The position numbers and the translations under genes are program-made. A DNA stretch of 33,021 nt from Granulosicoccaceae sp. 1_MG-2023. GTDB taxonomy: Bacteria; Pseudomonadota; Gammaproteobacteria; Granulosicoccales; Granulosicoccaceae. Numbering within the stretch: the first letter of the stretch is position 1; every line of letters begins with the position of its first letter. Location: assembly GCA_030546905.1 (NCBI GenBank), contig JAUOPI010000033.1, positions 1 through 33,021 on the forward strand. Direction: 5' to 3'. The notes under the pieces are model-generated. The model made no database searches, was not told the origin of the DNA, and saw only the letters and a list, made by a program, of their open reading frames with translations. Of the stretch, positions 9,301 to 16,548 are shown one piece after another.

Positions 9301-10069
9301 CAGACCGTTCAGCCTCAGCCCGCATCACTTTCCAAAGGGCGCCGGCCCCGGAACCTTTTTGCACGACCAGCTGGAGTGGTGTGTACAGCAAGGCCTGCAA
9401 AGCATTGTGGACAACCCTTTGCAACTGCGCGAACAGCTCACCCGCCGCTGCAATACACGGGGCTGGAGTGACTGGGTGGAAACGCTGGAGGCGTGGATAC
9501 TGGCAGTGATACGCCAGCCGCTGTCGTTGAGCCGCAGCAGCGGCGAAAGCATCAGTCTCGCCGACCTCGCTACATTGCGCCCGGAGATGGAGTTCTGGTT
9601 TGAAAGCTGTAACGTCAGCACCCTGACCATGGACAGCTTGGTAACCGAACACACCCTTAACGGCGCTGACCGCCCGCGTGTGGAAGAGGTGCGTTTCAAT
9701 GGCATGCTGAAAGGGTTTATCGACCTGGTGTTTGAACACAAGGGCCGGTACTACGTGCTGGACTACAAATCCAATTATCTCGGCGACAATGACAGCGCCT
9801 ACACCGATCAGGCCATGGGAGAAGCGATTCTGAATAAGCGCTACGACCTGCAATACGTGCTTTATCTGCTGGCCCTGCACCGGCTATTGAAAGCACGCCT
9901 GCCGGATTATGACTACGACCAACACATCGGCGGCGCCATCTACGTGTTTTTACGTGGCATCAAAGCGCCGGGGGGCGGGGCGTTTACCGACAAGCCGCCC
10001 AGAGTCCTGATCGAGCAACTGGATGCGATGTTTGACGGCAAGACAGCTCCCGGGGAGGTGGCAGCATGA
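6338..10069 (+). CDS. recB: Exodeoxyribonuclease V subunit beta (RecB)
   Basis: RecB is the 3'-5' SF1A helicase and the only nuclease of RecBCD, and it loads RecA after Chi. In 1243 residues I see Walker A E25-ASAGTGKT-33, Walker B with I-D408-E409-FQDTDPVQYR, the GDPKQAIYGFRGAD motif, and helicase motif V VHKSKGLEYPLVFLPF. The C-terminal nuclease keeps the GTFLHDQLE histidine and the metal-binding residues D1129, D1142 and K1144 (FIDLVF then LDYKS). Their spacing matches E. coli D1067/D1080/K1082, so nuclease activity should be intact. It overlaps recC and recD by 4 bp each, which fits equal amounts of the three subunits. The order recC-recB-recD lacks the ptrA gene found between recC and recB in enterics. 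Confidence 0.96.
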   Translation: MTTEKHLNPNLDPLVLPLNGSSLIEASAGTGKTFTIAILYVRLVLGHGQAEGSALAGGLLPPNLLVVTFTDAATKELRDRIRIRLTQAAEVFSSNAESLQPTPETALIHQLRDQSYPDPASWPDCRKKLLLAAEWMDEAAVSTIHAWCNRMLTEHAFDSGSLFRLTLETDQSDLLDEVVRDYWRTFIYPLPPELMDEVLSHWKTPDQLRAAVQNLIGDVAALDVALDEVAQAIAATIQRRNKQARELKAHPWADWKPEVSDMLVSLKESKRLHPRTMSSMISAWDALSDWAASDELYPEGLLRKAGFRNQTPDILPSKLTGEDKAPHHPAFDVIEELIASAENPFSAEADILRHATCWIAKRLESEKQKRSEMGFDDLLTRLDDALHGPRGDQLAATIRRQFPVALIDEFQDTDPVQYRIFNRIYRVAENHPDTCLLMIGDPKQAIYGFRGADIYTYLDARTGARDRTWTLGRNFRSSESMVSAVNRVFEYGDLNSPEGAFLFGKGDATPLPFQAVEANGTKRQWTVEGEIQPSLTLWSLESDEQYSNGKPKSLTKTAATKDVAETCASEIARLLTLGQQGLAGFALEGAADDLEPLEPKDIAVLVNNRNEAAAVRDALGQRRIKSVYLSDRDSVLTSQEAKEVLCWLRAVAEPRQLAYARAALATPTLGLPWSYLDRLLTDEMALEKEIERFMGYQQQWQKRGVLPMLRSFLMDFEVPGRLLQRADGERRLTDILHIAELLQQDSQQLDGENALVQHYTRLLRAADQEDEYRTLRLESDAGLVKVITVHKSKGLEYPLVFLPFGTAFRAEDEKQSFVRYHDDNSQLITVFDPTPEDLARADRERLGEDIRKLYVALTRARYATWVGVAEIGDWHLSGLGYLLGGEPVSKQRISEPLSRLVKGYPELYAGALPAASDQRYTAAVPAALGPARVPAREAREDWWIASYSSLEYRGLSGTGIVFTAEVEDAEAQNLLEEGTDNPEDEDANRPFSLSPHHFPKGAGPGTFLHDQLEWCVQQGLQSIVDNPLQLREQLTRRCNTRGWSDWVETLEAWILAVIRQPLSLSRSSGESISLADLATLRPEMEFWFESCNVSTLTMDSLVTEHTLNGADRPRVEEVRFNGMLKGFIDLVFEHKGRYYVLDYKSNYLGDNDSAYTDQAMGEAILNKRYDLQYVLYLLALHRLLKARLPDYDYDQHIGGAIYVFLRGIKAPGGGAFTDKPPRVLIEQLDAMFDGKTAPGEVAA

Positions 10070-12279
10070 GTAAAACCCCGCCCGGTGACAAGCAGTTTTC
10101 CCTGGATCTGGAGCCGGCCTGTGATCCGCGCCAGGCACTGAGCTGCACCGAAAAACTGCTGGAACTGCTGGATCAATGGCAAGAGGCCGGATGGATCCGC
10201 CCGTTGGATGTGCGCTTTGCCCGGCTGATACACGATCTGTCGAAGGAGCAGGACGCCGTCCCGCAAGCGCTGGTGTTACTCCTTGCCGCACTGACCTCCC
10301 ATCAGGTCGGCCGGGGGCACGTGTGCGTGGATATCGCAATGCTGCTGGCCGATGCGGACAACACGCTATCGCTGCCACCGGAGGAGCCAAACGGCCTGCC
10401 CGCTGTTGCGCGCGGGGCGTCGCCGGAAGGCTCACCCGTGAAGCCGGGAAATCTCCTCGCCGGGGTCTCCACGCAGGAATGCCTGGCTGCACTGGATGAG
10501 GCTCTGGCCGTAAGCGATGGTTCACTGGTCACACCGCTGGTGTTAAATGGCACCCGCCTTTATCTGCGCCGTTTCTGGCGTTACGAACAACAGATTGCGG
10601 ACGGTATTCGTAATCGCCTGGAACAACCTCCGACTCTGGCTGAGCCGGCTTCAAGCGCCGCTGCCACCCTGAGGCAGGCGCTGGATATACTCTTTAAACC
10701 TCAGGATTCTGCGGACGCCGATCCGGATTACCAAAAGCTGGCCTGCGCTCTGGCAGCCCGCAACCGGTTTGCTGTTATTACCGGCGGGCCGGGGACCGGT
10801 AAAACCACGACGGTGGTGAAGCTGCTGGCGGCCCTGCAGTCCGTCGCCGGTGAATCGCCGGAACGAAACGGCCGCAAATACCGTATCCGCCTTGCTGCAC
10901 CCACCGGCAAAGCGGCAGCGCGATTGAACGAATCCATCGGCGGCGCCGTCAGCCGTTTACCGCTGGACACGCTGCCGGGGAAGGTCTTGCAGGCGGATAT
11001 TCCCACCCGGGTAAGCACGCTGCACCGGCTGCTGGGCAGCCGCCCGGATACCCGCAAATTCCGCCATAACTGCGACAACCCTCTGCTGGTGGACATACTG
11101 GTGATTGATGAAGCGTCCATGGTGGACCTGGACCTGATGGCGTCGGTATTTGATGCGCTGCCTGACAACGCCCAGTTAATTTTGTTGGGTGACAAAGACC
11201 AGCTGGCCTCGGTCGATGCCGGCGCGGTGCTGGGCGAACTTTGCCAACGCGCAGCAGGCGGACATTATCAGCCGCCAACGGTGCAATGGTTGCAGGCCAT
11301 CACCGGCACGGACATACCGCCGGATTTACAGGACGGGCAAGGCCGGCCACTGGATCAGGCTGTGGCCATGCTGCGCAAAAGCTACCGCTTTGCCGAAGGC
11401 AGCGGTATCCGCCAGCTTGCCGAGGCCGTCAATACCAATACCTTGAGCAGCAGCACCCTTGAAAAGGCCCGCAAGGCCGGCTTCGACGATGTGATCTGGC
11501 TTAACGGCGATAGCCAAAAGCCTTCACTGGAAACGACTCAGGCGCTGATATGCGAGCATGCGGTCAGCGGCAGCCCGCAGGCCTTCCGTCATCAGGGCGA
11601 AGGGCGCATCAGCGGTCATGCTCAGCCACTGCCGGCGCCGGTGGGTTACCGCCACTATTTAAAGCTGATGCAGGATCACAAGCTCGACAGCAACAGTACG
11701 ACGGAACAATGGGACCAGCTGGCGAAATCCGTCTTGCAGGCGTTCAGTGATTTCCAGGTGCTCTGTGCGCTGCGCCGCGGGGCCTGGGGTGTGGAAGGCC
11801 TGAACGAGCTGATTGCCCGGCACCTGCTGGGGCAAAAGCTGATTCCAAGGGCCGAAGGCTGGTACGCCGGGCGCCCGGTGCTGATTACCGGCAACGATTA
11901 CAACCTGGGGCTGATGAATGGTGATATTGGCATTACCTTCAGCCGGCCGGTACAGGAGGGCGGGCAGAGCGCATTGCGCGTTGCCTTTCCCGCCAGCGAT
12001 GGCAGCGGAAGCATTCGCTGGATATCACCCAGCCGCTTGCAGCAACTGGAAACCGTGTATGCCATGACCGTGCATAAATCCCAGGGCTCCGAGTTCAATC
12101 ACACCTGTCTGGTGCTGCCCGACCGCCTCAGCCCGGTTCTTACACGGGAGCTGGTTTATACCGGCATCACCCGCGCCAGAAACTGGTTCAGTCTGATCAC
12201 CGGTGACGCCGGTGTGTTGCGCCAGAGTGTGGACCAGCGGGTAGTGAGGGCGTCAGGATTGGCCTCGGTGCTGAGTTAA
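10066..12279 (+). CDS. recD: Exodeoxyribonuclease V subunit alpha (RecD)
   Basis: RecD is the 5'-3' SF1B helicase of RecBCD, the fast motor before Chi and the subunit that permits strong nuclease activity. The 737-residue protein has Walker A at G240-GPGTGKT-247, Walker B with V346-I-D348-E349-ASMVD, GDKDQLASVDAGAVL, and the C-terminal TVHKSQGSEF motif at about 668-677. It is longer than E. coli RecD (about 608); extra sequence lies near residues 105-145, rich in Pro/Gly/Ala, and around 395-470. It starts inside the recB end (ATGA overlap). Its TAA stop at 12277-12279 abuts the degenerate lrp fragment, whose similarity starts at the stop codon's last bases. The recD end is therefore also the right boundary of the recCBD insert. 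Confidence 0.95.
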   Translation: MSKTPPGDKQFSLDLEPACDPRQALSCTEKLLELLDQWQEAGWIRPLDVRFARLIHDLSKEQDAVPQALVLLLAALTSHQVGRGHVCVDIAMLLADADNTLSLPPEEPNGLPAVARGASPEGSPVKPGNLLAGVSTQECLAALDEALAVSDGSLVTPLVLNGTRLYLRRFWRYEQQIADGIRNRLEQPPTLAEPASSAAATLRQALDILFKPQDSADADPDYQKLACALAARNRFAVITGGPGTGKTTTVVKLLAALQSVAGESPERNGRKYRIRLAAPTGKAAARLNESIGGAVSRLPLDTLPGKVLQADIPTRVSTLHRLLGSRPDTRKFRHNCDNPLLVDILVIDEASMVDLDLMASVFDALPDNAQLILLGDKDQLASVDAGAVLGELCQRAAGGHYQPPTVQWLQAITGTDIPPDLQDGQGRPLDQAVAMLRKSYRFAEGSGIRQLAEAVNTNTLSSSTLEKARKAGFDDVIWLNGDSQKPSLETTQALICEHAVSGSPQAFRHQGEGRISGHAQPLPAPVGYRHYLKLMQDHKLDSNSTTEQWDQLAKSVLQAFSDFQVLCALRRGAWGVEGLNELIARHLLGQKLIPRAEGWYAGRPVLITGNDYNLGLMNGDIGITFSRPVQEGGQSALRVAFPASDGSGSIRWISPSRLQQLETVYAMTVHKSQGSEFNHTCLVLPDRLSPVLTRELVYTGITRARNWFSLITGDAGVLRQSVDQRVVRASGLASVLS

Positions 12280-12377
12280 TCCTGCCCGGCAAGATTAGCC
12301 GCATCACCGGTGTTAAATCCGCGTTTCTTATGCGCAAGGTCACCGACTCCGCCGAAGTGCCGCTTAAATACGTCTGA
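12279..12377 (+). pseudogene. Degenerate 3' fragment of an Lrp/AsnC gene
   Basis: Read from 12279, this stretch encodes 32 residues ending in a TGA and aligns with the last 35 residues of the protein at 2038-2514. ILPGKISRITG matches ILLGKITRITG, a V-S-G step is missing, and the end is EVPLKYV in both. It has no start codon, ribosome site or DNA-binding domain, so it is a remnant and not a gene. It lies in the same orientation as the intact gene and touches the recD stop codon. It could be the tail of an ancient neighbouring paralogue, or the original lrp 3' end displaced when recCBD was imported with a replacement copy. Confidence 0.85.
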
Positions 12378-12392
12378 GCCGCGCCGGGTTTG

Positions 12393-12411
12393 CTGCGCCG
12401 CTCAGGCGCAG
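12393..12411 (+). terminator. Possible hairpin terminator after recD/lrp fragment
   Basis: CTGCGCC-N5-GGCGCAG forms a perfect 7-bp stem 16 bases after the lrp-fragment stop. No clear T-tract follows, so it may be a weak or factor-assisted terminator of the recCBD transcript. It could originally have belonged to the lost lrp copy. The remaining bases up to 12588 hold no supported gene. Confidence 0.35.
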
Positions 12412-12588
12412 TGCATACGGCATCGTCAGGATCGTTCAAAAATTCGCTGCGGAATATGCAAGATTTTCCGTAACAGCCCTGCGTAGTCTTGATTCCAGCC
12501 CCGCCGCCAGCGTGATTTTCCGCTGCGCCGGGCGCTGCAATCGAAAGGCAAACATATGCCTGATAAGAGACCGACGGAGGAGCAATTC

Positions 12589-14217
12589 ATGAGTAAAGAC
12601 ACCACCAATGCGCCCGCGACCCGCGTCGATGCTGTTGTGATCGGTGCCGGCGTGGCCGGGCTGTATCAGCTGCATCAACTGCGTCAACAGGGCAAAACGG
12701 TGCTCGGTATCGAGGCCGGCTCAGATGTGGGCGGCACCTGGTACTGGAACCGCTATCCCGGTGCCAAGTTCGATTCCGAAGCCTATATCTACCAATATCT
12801 GTTCGACGAGGATCTCTACAAAGACTGGACCTGGAGCGAGCGCTTTCCCGCCCAGCCGGAGATTGAGCGCTGGATGCACTATGTGACTGACCGCCTTGAT
12901 CTGCGCAAGGATATCGCCTTTAACAGCCGCGTCACGGCAGCGACTTTTCACGAAGGTGACGGACGCTGGGAAGTGCACACCAGCGACGGGCGGCTGATCG
13001 ACTGCCAATACCTGATCGGCTGCACCGGCATGTTGTCCGCGCCGCTGGAAGACCGCTTCCCGGGCCAGGCCAGTTTTGGCGGCACGATCTTCCACACCGC
13101 GCGCTGGCCGCGTAATGGTGTTGAGCTCGAAGGCAAACGTGTCGGGGTTGTCGGTATAGGCGCGACCGGTATTCAGGTGATTCAGACCATCGCCCCGGAG
13201 GTCGGCGAGCTGAAGGTGTTTGTACGCACACCGCAGTTTGTGCTGCCGATGAAAAACCCCAAGTATGGCCCCGAAGAAGCTAAATGGTACAAAGGCCGTT
13301 TTAACGAGCTGCGCGAGAATCTGCCGCACTCGTTTTCCGGTTTTGAATACGACTTTGAACACAGCTGGGCGGAGCTGACGCCGGAGCAACGCCGCAGTGT
13401 GCTGGAAGACTGTTACAACGACGGCTCCCTGAAACTCTGGCTGGCCTCGTTTGCCGAGATGTTTTCCGATCCGCAGGTCAGTGAGGAAGTCTCGCAATTT
13501 GTCCGCGAAAAAATGAGTGAACGTCTCAAAGACCCCAAACTCATCGATATTCTGGTACCCAAGCCCGGCGAGTACGGTTTCGGTACCCACCGCGTGCCGC
13601 TGGAAATGAATTATCTGGAGACCTATCTGCGTGACAACGTGGAGGCGGTCAGTGTGCGCGACAACCCGATCAGTGAAATCGTTCCGGAAGGTATCAAGCT
13701 GGCCGACGGTACGGTCTATGAGCTGGATGTGATTATTCTGGCGGTGGGTTTTGATGCCGGTTCCGGTGCGCTGTCGCGTATCGATATCCGCGGCCGCAAC
13801 GGCCTGTCCCTGCGGGAGGAATGGGAGAAAGATATCCGCACCACGCTGGGTATGCAGAAACACGGCTTCCCCAATCTCTTTATGACCGGTGCACCGCTGG
13901 CCCCGTCTGCCGCGCTTTGCAATATGACCACCTGTCTGCAGCAGCAAACCGAATGGATCAGCAATCTGATCCGCTTTGCTGACGAAAACGGTAAACGCGT
14001 GATCGAGGCCAGCGCGGAAATGGAAGATGCCTGGGTGGCCCATCACGACGAAGCCGCTAACGCCACGCTGATCTCCAAAACCAACTCCTGGTACAACGGC
14101 GCCAACGTCGAAGGCAAGCCGCGTCGCGTGCTGTCCTACACCGGTGGTGTCGGCACGTACCGGCAGAAATGCGACGAAATTGCGGCCAACCGCTACGCCG
14201 GTTTTGATATGGCCTGA
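12589..14217 (+). CDS. Baeyer-Villiger-type flavin monooxygenase
   Basis: This FAD- and NADPH-dependent enzyme should insert an oxygen next to a ketone carbonyl, giving an ester or lactone. The 542-residue protein has the FAD Rossmann motif GAGVAG (19-24), the BVMO fingerprint FGGTIFHTARWP (163-174, with the key His169) and the NADPH-site motif GIGATG (189-194). Length and motifs fit the cyclohexanone/phenylacetone monooxygenase class (about 540 residues). The ATG at 12589 follows GGAGG at a near-ideal distance; an ATG at 12556 lacks one. A terminator-like hairpin follows, then an esterase-like gene and an AraC regulator in the same direction. Enzyme class is secure; the natural ketone is unknown. 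Confidence 0.92.
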   Translation: MSKDTTNAPATRVDAVVIGAGVAGLYQLHQLRQQGKTVLGIEAGSDVGGTWYWNRYPGAKFDSEAYIYQYLFDEDLYKDWTWSERFPAQPEIERWMHYVTDRLDLRKDIAFNSRVTAATFHEGDGRWEVHTSDGRLIDCQYLIGCTGMLSAPLEDRFPGQASFGGTIFHTARWPRNGVELEGKRVGVVGIGATGIQVIQTIAPEVGELKVFVRTPQFVLPMKNPKYGPEEAKWYKGRFNELRENLPHSFSGFEYDFEHSWAELTPEQRRSVLEDCYNDGSLKLWLASFAEMFSDPQVSEEVSQFVREKMSERLKDPKLIDILVPKPGEYGFGTHRVPLEMNYLETYLRDNVEAVSVRDNPISEIVPEGIKLADGTVYELDVIILAVGFDAGSGALSRIDIRGRNGLSLREEWEKDIRTTLGMQKHGFPNLFMTGAPLAPSAALCNMTTCLQQQTEWISNLIRFADENGKRVIEASAEMEDAWVAHHDEAANATLISKTNSWYNGANVEGKPRRVLSYTGGVGTYRQKCDEIAANRYAGFDMA

Positions 14218-14222
14218 GCCCG

Positions 14223-14248
14223 CAGCGGGCGCATCCCGCCCGCTGTTT
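14223..14248 (+). terminator. Rho-independent-like terminator after the monooxygenase
   Basis: CAGCGGGCG-N5-CGCCCGCTG is a perfect 9-bp GC-rich stem starting a few bases after the monooxygenase stop, followed by a short TTT. The T-run is brief, so some read-through into the hydrolase gene is likely. Confidence 0.55.
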
Positions 14249-14327
14249 CGACGCAGTGCATTCAGCCTAAGGAAGGATTGTTCCGCGTCGGAACCGGGTA
14301 CATGGTAGTAAAAATAACAATACATGA

Positions 14328-14350
14328 CCTCTCTCAAGAGAGGCAGGAGG
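14328..14350 (+). promoter_or_regulatory. Hairpin beside a strong ribosome binding site
   Basis: CCTCTC-TCAA-GAGAGG (14328-14343) forms a 6-bp stem with a four-base loop, ending one base before the AGGAGG ribosome site (14345-14350) of the serine hydrolase. The CCTCTC arm could instead pair with the ribosome site. It may therefore tune translation or protect the 5' end of a processed message. The bases before it (14300-14325) are AT-rich and could hold a separate promoter. Confidence 0.35.
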
Positions 14351-14355
14351 AAACG

Positions 14356-15540
14356 ATGAGCGACCTGAACAAGACTTGTGATGACTTGTTAGCGCGTCTG
14401 ACCCGCGGCGAATCGCGGGTGCCGGGCGTGGTGGCGATGGTCACCGACCGTGAGCGCAACATCTACTCCGGTGCGGCCGGTGAACGTCGTCTGGACGGCG
14501 AGCCCATGAGCGACGACACAGTCTTTGCGATTATGTCCACCACCAAAGCCATTACCGGCACCACCGCCTTGCAATGTGTCGAGGAGGGCCTGCTGGATCT
14601 GGACGCGCCGGCCAAAGAATACGCCCCCGCCATCGGCGCAATTAAAGTCATCGAAGGCTTTGACAGTGCCGGCAAGCCGCTGCTGCGGGCACCCAAAAGC
14701 GATGTCACCACCCGCCAGCTGATGTTGCATACCGGCGGCTTTGCCTATGATTTTTTCGATGAGACCTATCTGCGCCTGGCCACGGAACACGGTCAGCCCT
14801 CGGTGGTCACAGGCCTGCGTGCGGCCATCGAAACACCGATGGTGTTTGATCCGGGTGAGCGTTGGCAGTACGGCACCAATATCGACTGGGTCGGTCAGGT
14901 GGTCGAAGGTATCCGCGGCAAACGGCTCGGCGAGGTCATGCGTGAGCGTGTCTTTGACCCGCTGGGCATGAAGGACATTGCCTTTACCCGCACGCCGGCC
15001 ATGAAAGCGCGTACCGCGACCATCCACGCCCGCGGTGATGACGGCAGTCTGACGCCGATGGACGATTTTGCTTTGCCGGACAATCCCGAGGTGGATATGG
15101 GCGGTCACGGTCTTTACGGCACCGTGGGTGAGTATATGAAGTTCATCCGCATGTGGCTGAACGACGGCGCCGGACCCAACGGTGAGGTGCTGCGCGCGGA
15201 CACGGTCGACTGGGCGGTCAAAGGCGCGCTGGTGCCGCCGCAGAAAGTCACCATGCTGCCCGGCGTGATCCCGTCCCTGTCCAATGATGCGGAGTTCTTT
15301 CCCGGACTCGGCAAGGACTGGTCCCACACCTTTATGGTCAACACCGAAAAAGCCCCGACAGGGCGACCGGCCGGGGCCATCGGCTGGGCCGGGCTGGCCA
15401 ACAGTTTCTACTGGATAGACCGTGAAAACGGCGTCGGCGGTTACTGGGCAACGCAGATTCTGCCTTTCGGCGATCCGCAGTCCTTTACCGGCTATCTGGA
15501 TTTCGAAACGGCGGTTTATGACTCACTGAACGGGCAATAA
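14356..15540 (+). CDS. Beta-lactamase-fold serine hydrolase (EstB-like esterase)
   Basis: A 394-residue member of the class C beta-lactamase / DD-peptidase-like esterase family. S61-T-T-K64 is the SxxK nucleophile motif and Y172 in WQYGTN is the likely general base. The LMLHTGGF segment and the late [13 protein letters not shown] and [11 protein letters not shown] segments are typical of family VIII esterases. No signal peptide is seen, so it is probably cytoplasmic and not a drug-resistance beta-lactamase. Its place behind a Baeyer-Villiger monooxygenase suggests it hydrolyses the ester or lactone formed there; similar pairs are known in bacterial ketone catabolism. That link is inference. 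The start at 14356 follows AGGAGG; upstream TTG at 14278 is unlikely. Confidence 0.88.
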   Translation: MSDLNKTCDDLLARLTRGESRVPGVVAMVTDRERNIYSGAAGERRLDGEPMSDDTVFAIMSTTKAITGTTALQCVEEGLLDLDAPAKEYAPAIGAIKVIEGFDSAGKPLLRAPKSDVTTRQLMLHTGGFAYDFFDETYLRLATEHGQPSVVTGLRAAIETPMVFDPGERWQYGTNIDWVGQVVEGIRGKRLGEVMRERVFDPLGMKDIAFTRTPAMKARTATIHARGDDGSLTPMDDFALPDNPEVDMGGHGLYGTVGEYMKFIRMWLNDGAGPNGEVLRADTVDWAVKGALVPPQKVTMLPGVIPSLSNDAEFFPGLGKDWSHTFMVNTEKAPTGRPAGAIGWAGLANSFYWIDRENGVGGYWATQILPFGDPQSFTGYLDFETAVYDSLNGQ

Positions 15541-15571
15541 TCCATGCCCGGACGCTTTCAATCCCGACCGG

Positions 15572-15606
15572 ATACAGACGGGGCGGCAATGCCGCTCCGC
15601 CTGTAT
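15572..15606 (+). terminator. Long symmetric hairpin between hydrolase and araC-type gene
   Basis: ATACAG...CTGTAT outer arms (15572-15577 and 15601-15606) and GCGGC...GCCGC inner arms enclose an AAT loop. With one G-T pair and one mismatch the stem spans about 16 bp. A short T-rich stretch follows. It most likely ends the hydrolase message, though it could be a single REP-type element. It lies about 29 bases before the regulator's ATG. Confidence 0.5.
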
Positions 15607-15634
15607 GTGTTTGCGGTTGCAGAGGATTGCTACT

Positions 15635-16519
15635 ATGAGCGAACTGATCCCCTTCGGGAGCCTGCCCAAGTGGGTTCCCGGTAAAATTCTCCTCGCCAGC
15701 GATGAGCTTGGCTGGAAAAACGTCGCACTGCGGGCCTATCACTACGAAGGGCAGGATGTGGTTGTGCCGCCCATGCGCGATTTTATGCTGGTTAATTACA
15801 AGTCCGGTGTAACGCCGATGCAGCGCCGCTTTGAGGGGCGCTGGCGTAAAGAAACCCTCAGTCCCGGTGCCTGCTCACTGCTGACCCGCGCGCAGCAGGC
15901 TTACTGGAACTGGCGCGAACCCATAGACGTGACACACTTGTATTTATCGGGCCGGCTGGTCAGTGCCGTGGCCACTGAAATGACCGACTGTGAAGTCGAT
16001 CATGTGGATTTACACGATGTACTGCGGGTCGAGGACCCGCTGATCAATATGATGATGGGCAATATCATCCGCGAAGCGCGCAGTCAGGGCATGGGCGGGC
16101 CCTTGTATGTGGATTCGCTGTCGCAGGCGCTGGCCGTGCACCTGTTGCGCCACTATGCGCAGATACGGGTCAAGCGCACGAGCTGCAAAGACAGCCTGTC
16201 GGTGGCCCAGCAAGCTCTGGTACGCGAGTATATCGAAGCGCATTTGTCTGAGCCCATGGACCTCAACAGTCTGGGCGCGCAGCTGGGGATGGGGGCCTGC
16301 CGCTTCTCGCGGGCTTTCCGTGCCAGTTTCGGCAGACCGCCTTATGCCTATGTGATTGAGCGGCGTCTGGCCAAAGCCCGGCGTCTGTTGGCGCACAGCA
16401 AACTGCCCATTAAAGCGATTTCCTGTAGCTGCGGATTTTCTGATCAACCGCACCTGACACGGTTGTTCAGACGCGCCTACGGGGTGCCGCCGGCGACTTA
16501 CCGTAAATCGGCCCGCTGA
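15635..16519 (+). CDS. AraC-family transcriptional regulator
   Basis: A 294-residue protein with the usual AraC/XylS plan. An N-terminal domain of about 180 residues probably binds the inducer. The C-terminal DNA-binding domain (about 190-294) has two helix-turn-helix units, the first around MDLNSLGAQLGMGACRFSRAF and the second around PIKAISCSCGFSDQPHLTRLF, followed by the family signature GVPPATYR. It lies downstream of, and in the same direction as, the monooxygenase and hydrolase, and probably controls them in response to the ketone or a related compound (inference). The ATG at 15635 has AGAGGA upstream; a longer start at 15605 would lie inside the preceding hairpin region. Confidence 0.9.
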   Translation: MSELIPFGSLPKWVPGKILLASDELGWKNVALRAYHYEGQDVVVPPMRDFMLVNYKSGVTPMQRRFEGRWRKETLSPGACSLLTRAQQAYWNWREPIDVTHLYLSGRLVSAVATEMTDCEVDHVDLHDVLRVEDPLINMMMGNIIREARSQGMGGPLYVDSLSQALAVHLLRHYAQIRVKRTSCKDSLSVAQQALVREYIEAHLSEPMDLNSLGAQLGMGACRFSRAFRASFGRPPYAYVIERRLAKARRLLAHSKLPIKAISCSCGFSDQPHLTRLFRRAYGVPPATYRKSAR

Positions 16520-16530
16520 CGTGGTTTGAC

Positions 16531-16548
16531 GGGCCTCAGCTGAGGCCC
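16531..16548. terminator. Shared bidirectional terminator
   Basis: GGGCCTCAGCTGAGGCCC is a perfect 18-bp palindrome between the convergent regulator (+) and the OsmC-YcaO gene (-). It overlaps the stop codon of the latter. GCCCGTTTTGCC follows on the plus side. It can serve transcripts from both directions. Confidence 0.6.

Noticed and set aside
12279-12377. Possibility that the lrp-like tail is the start of a small regulatory protein gene
   Set aside because: It has no start codon or ribosome site and covers only the last 32 residues of the family.
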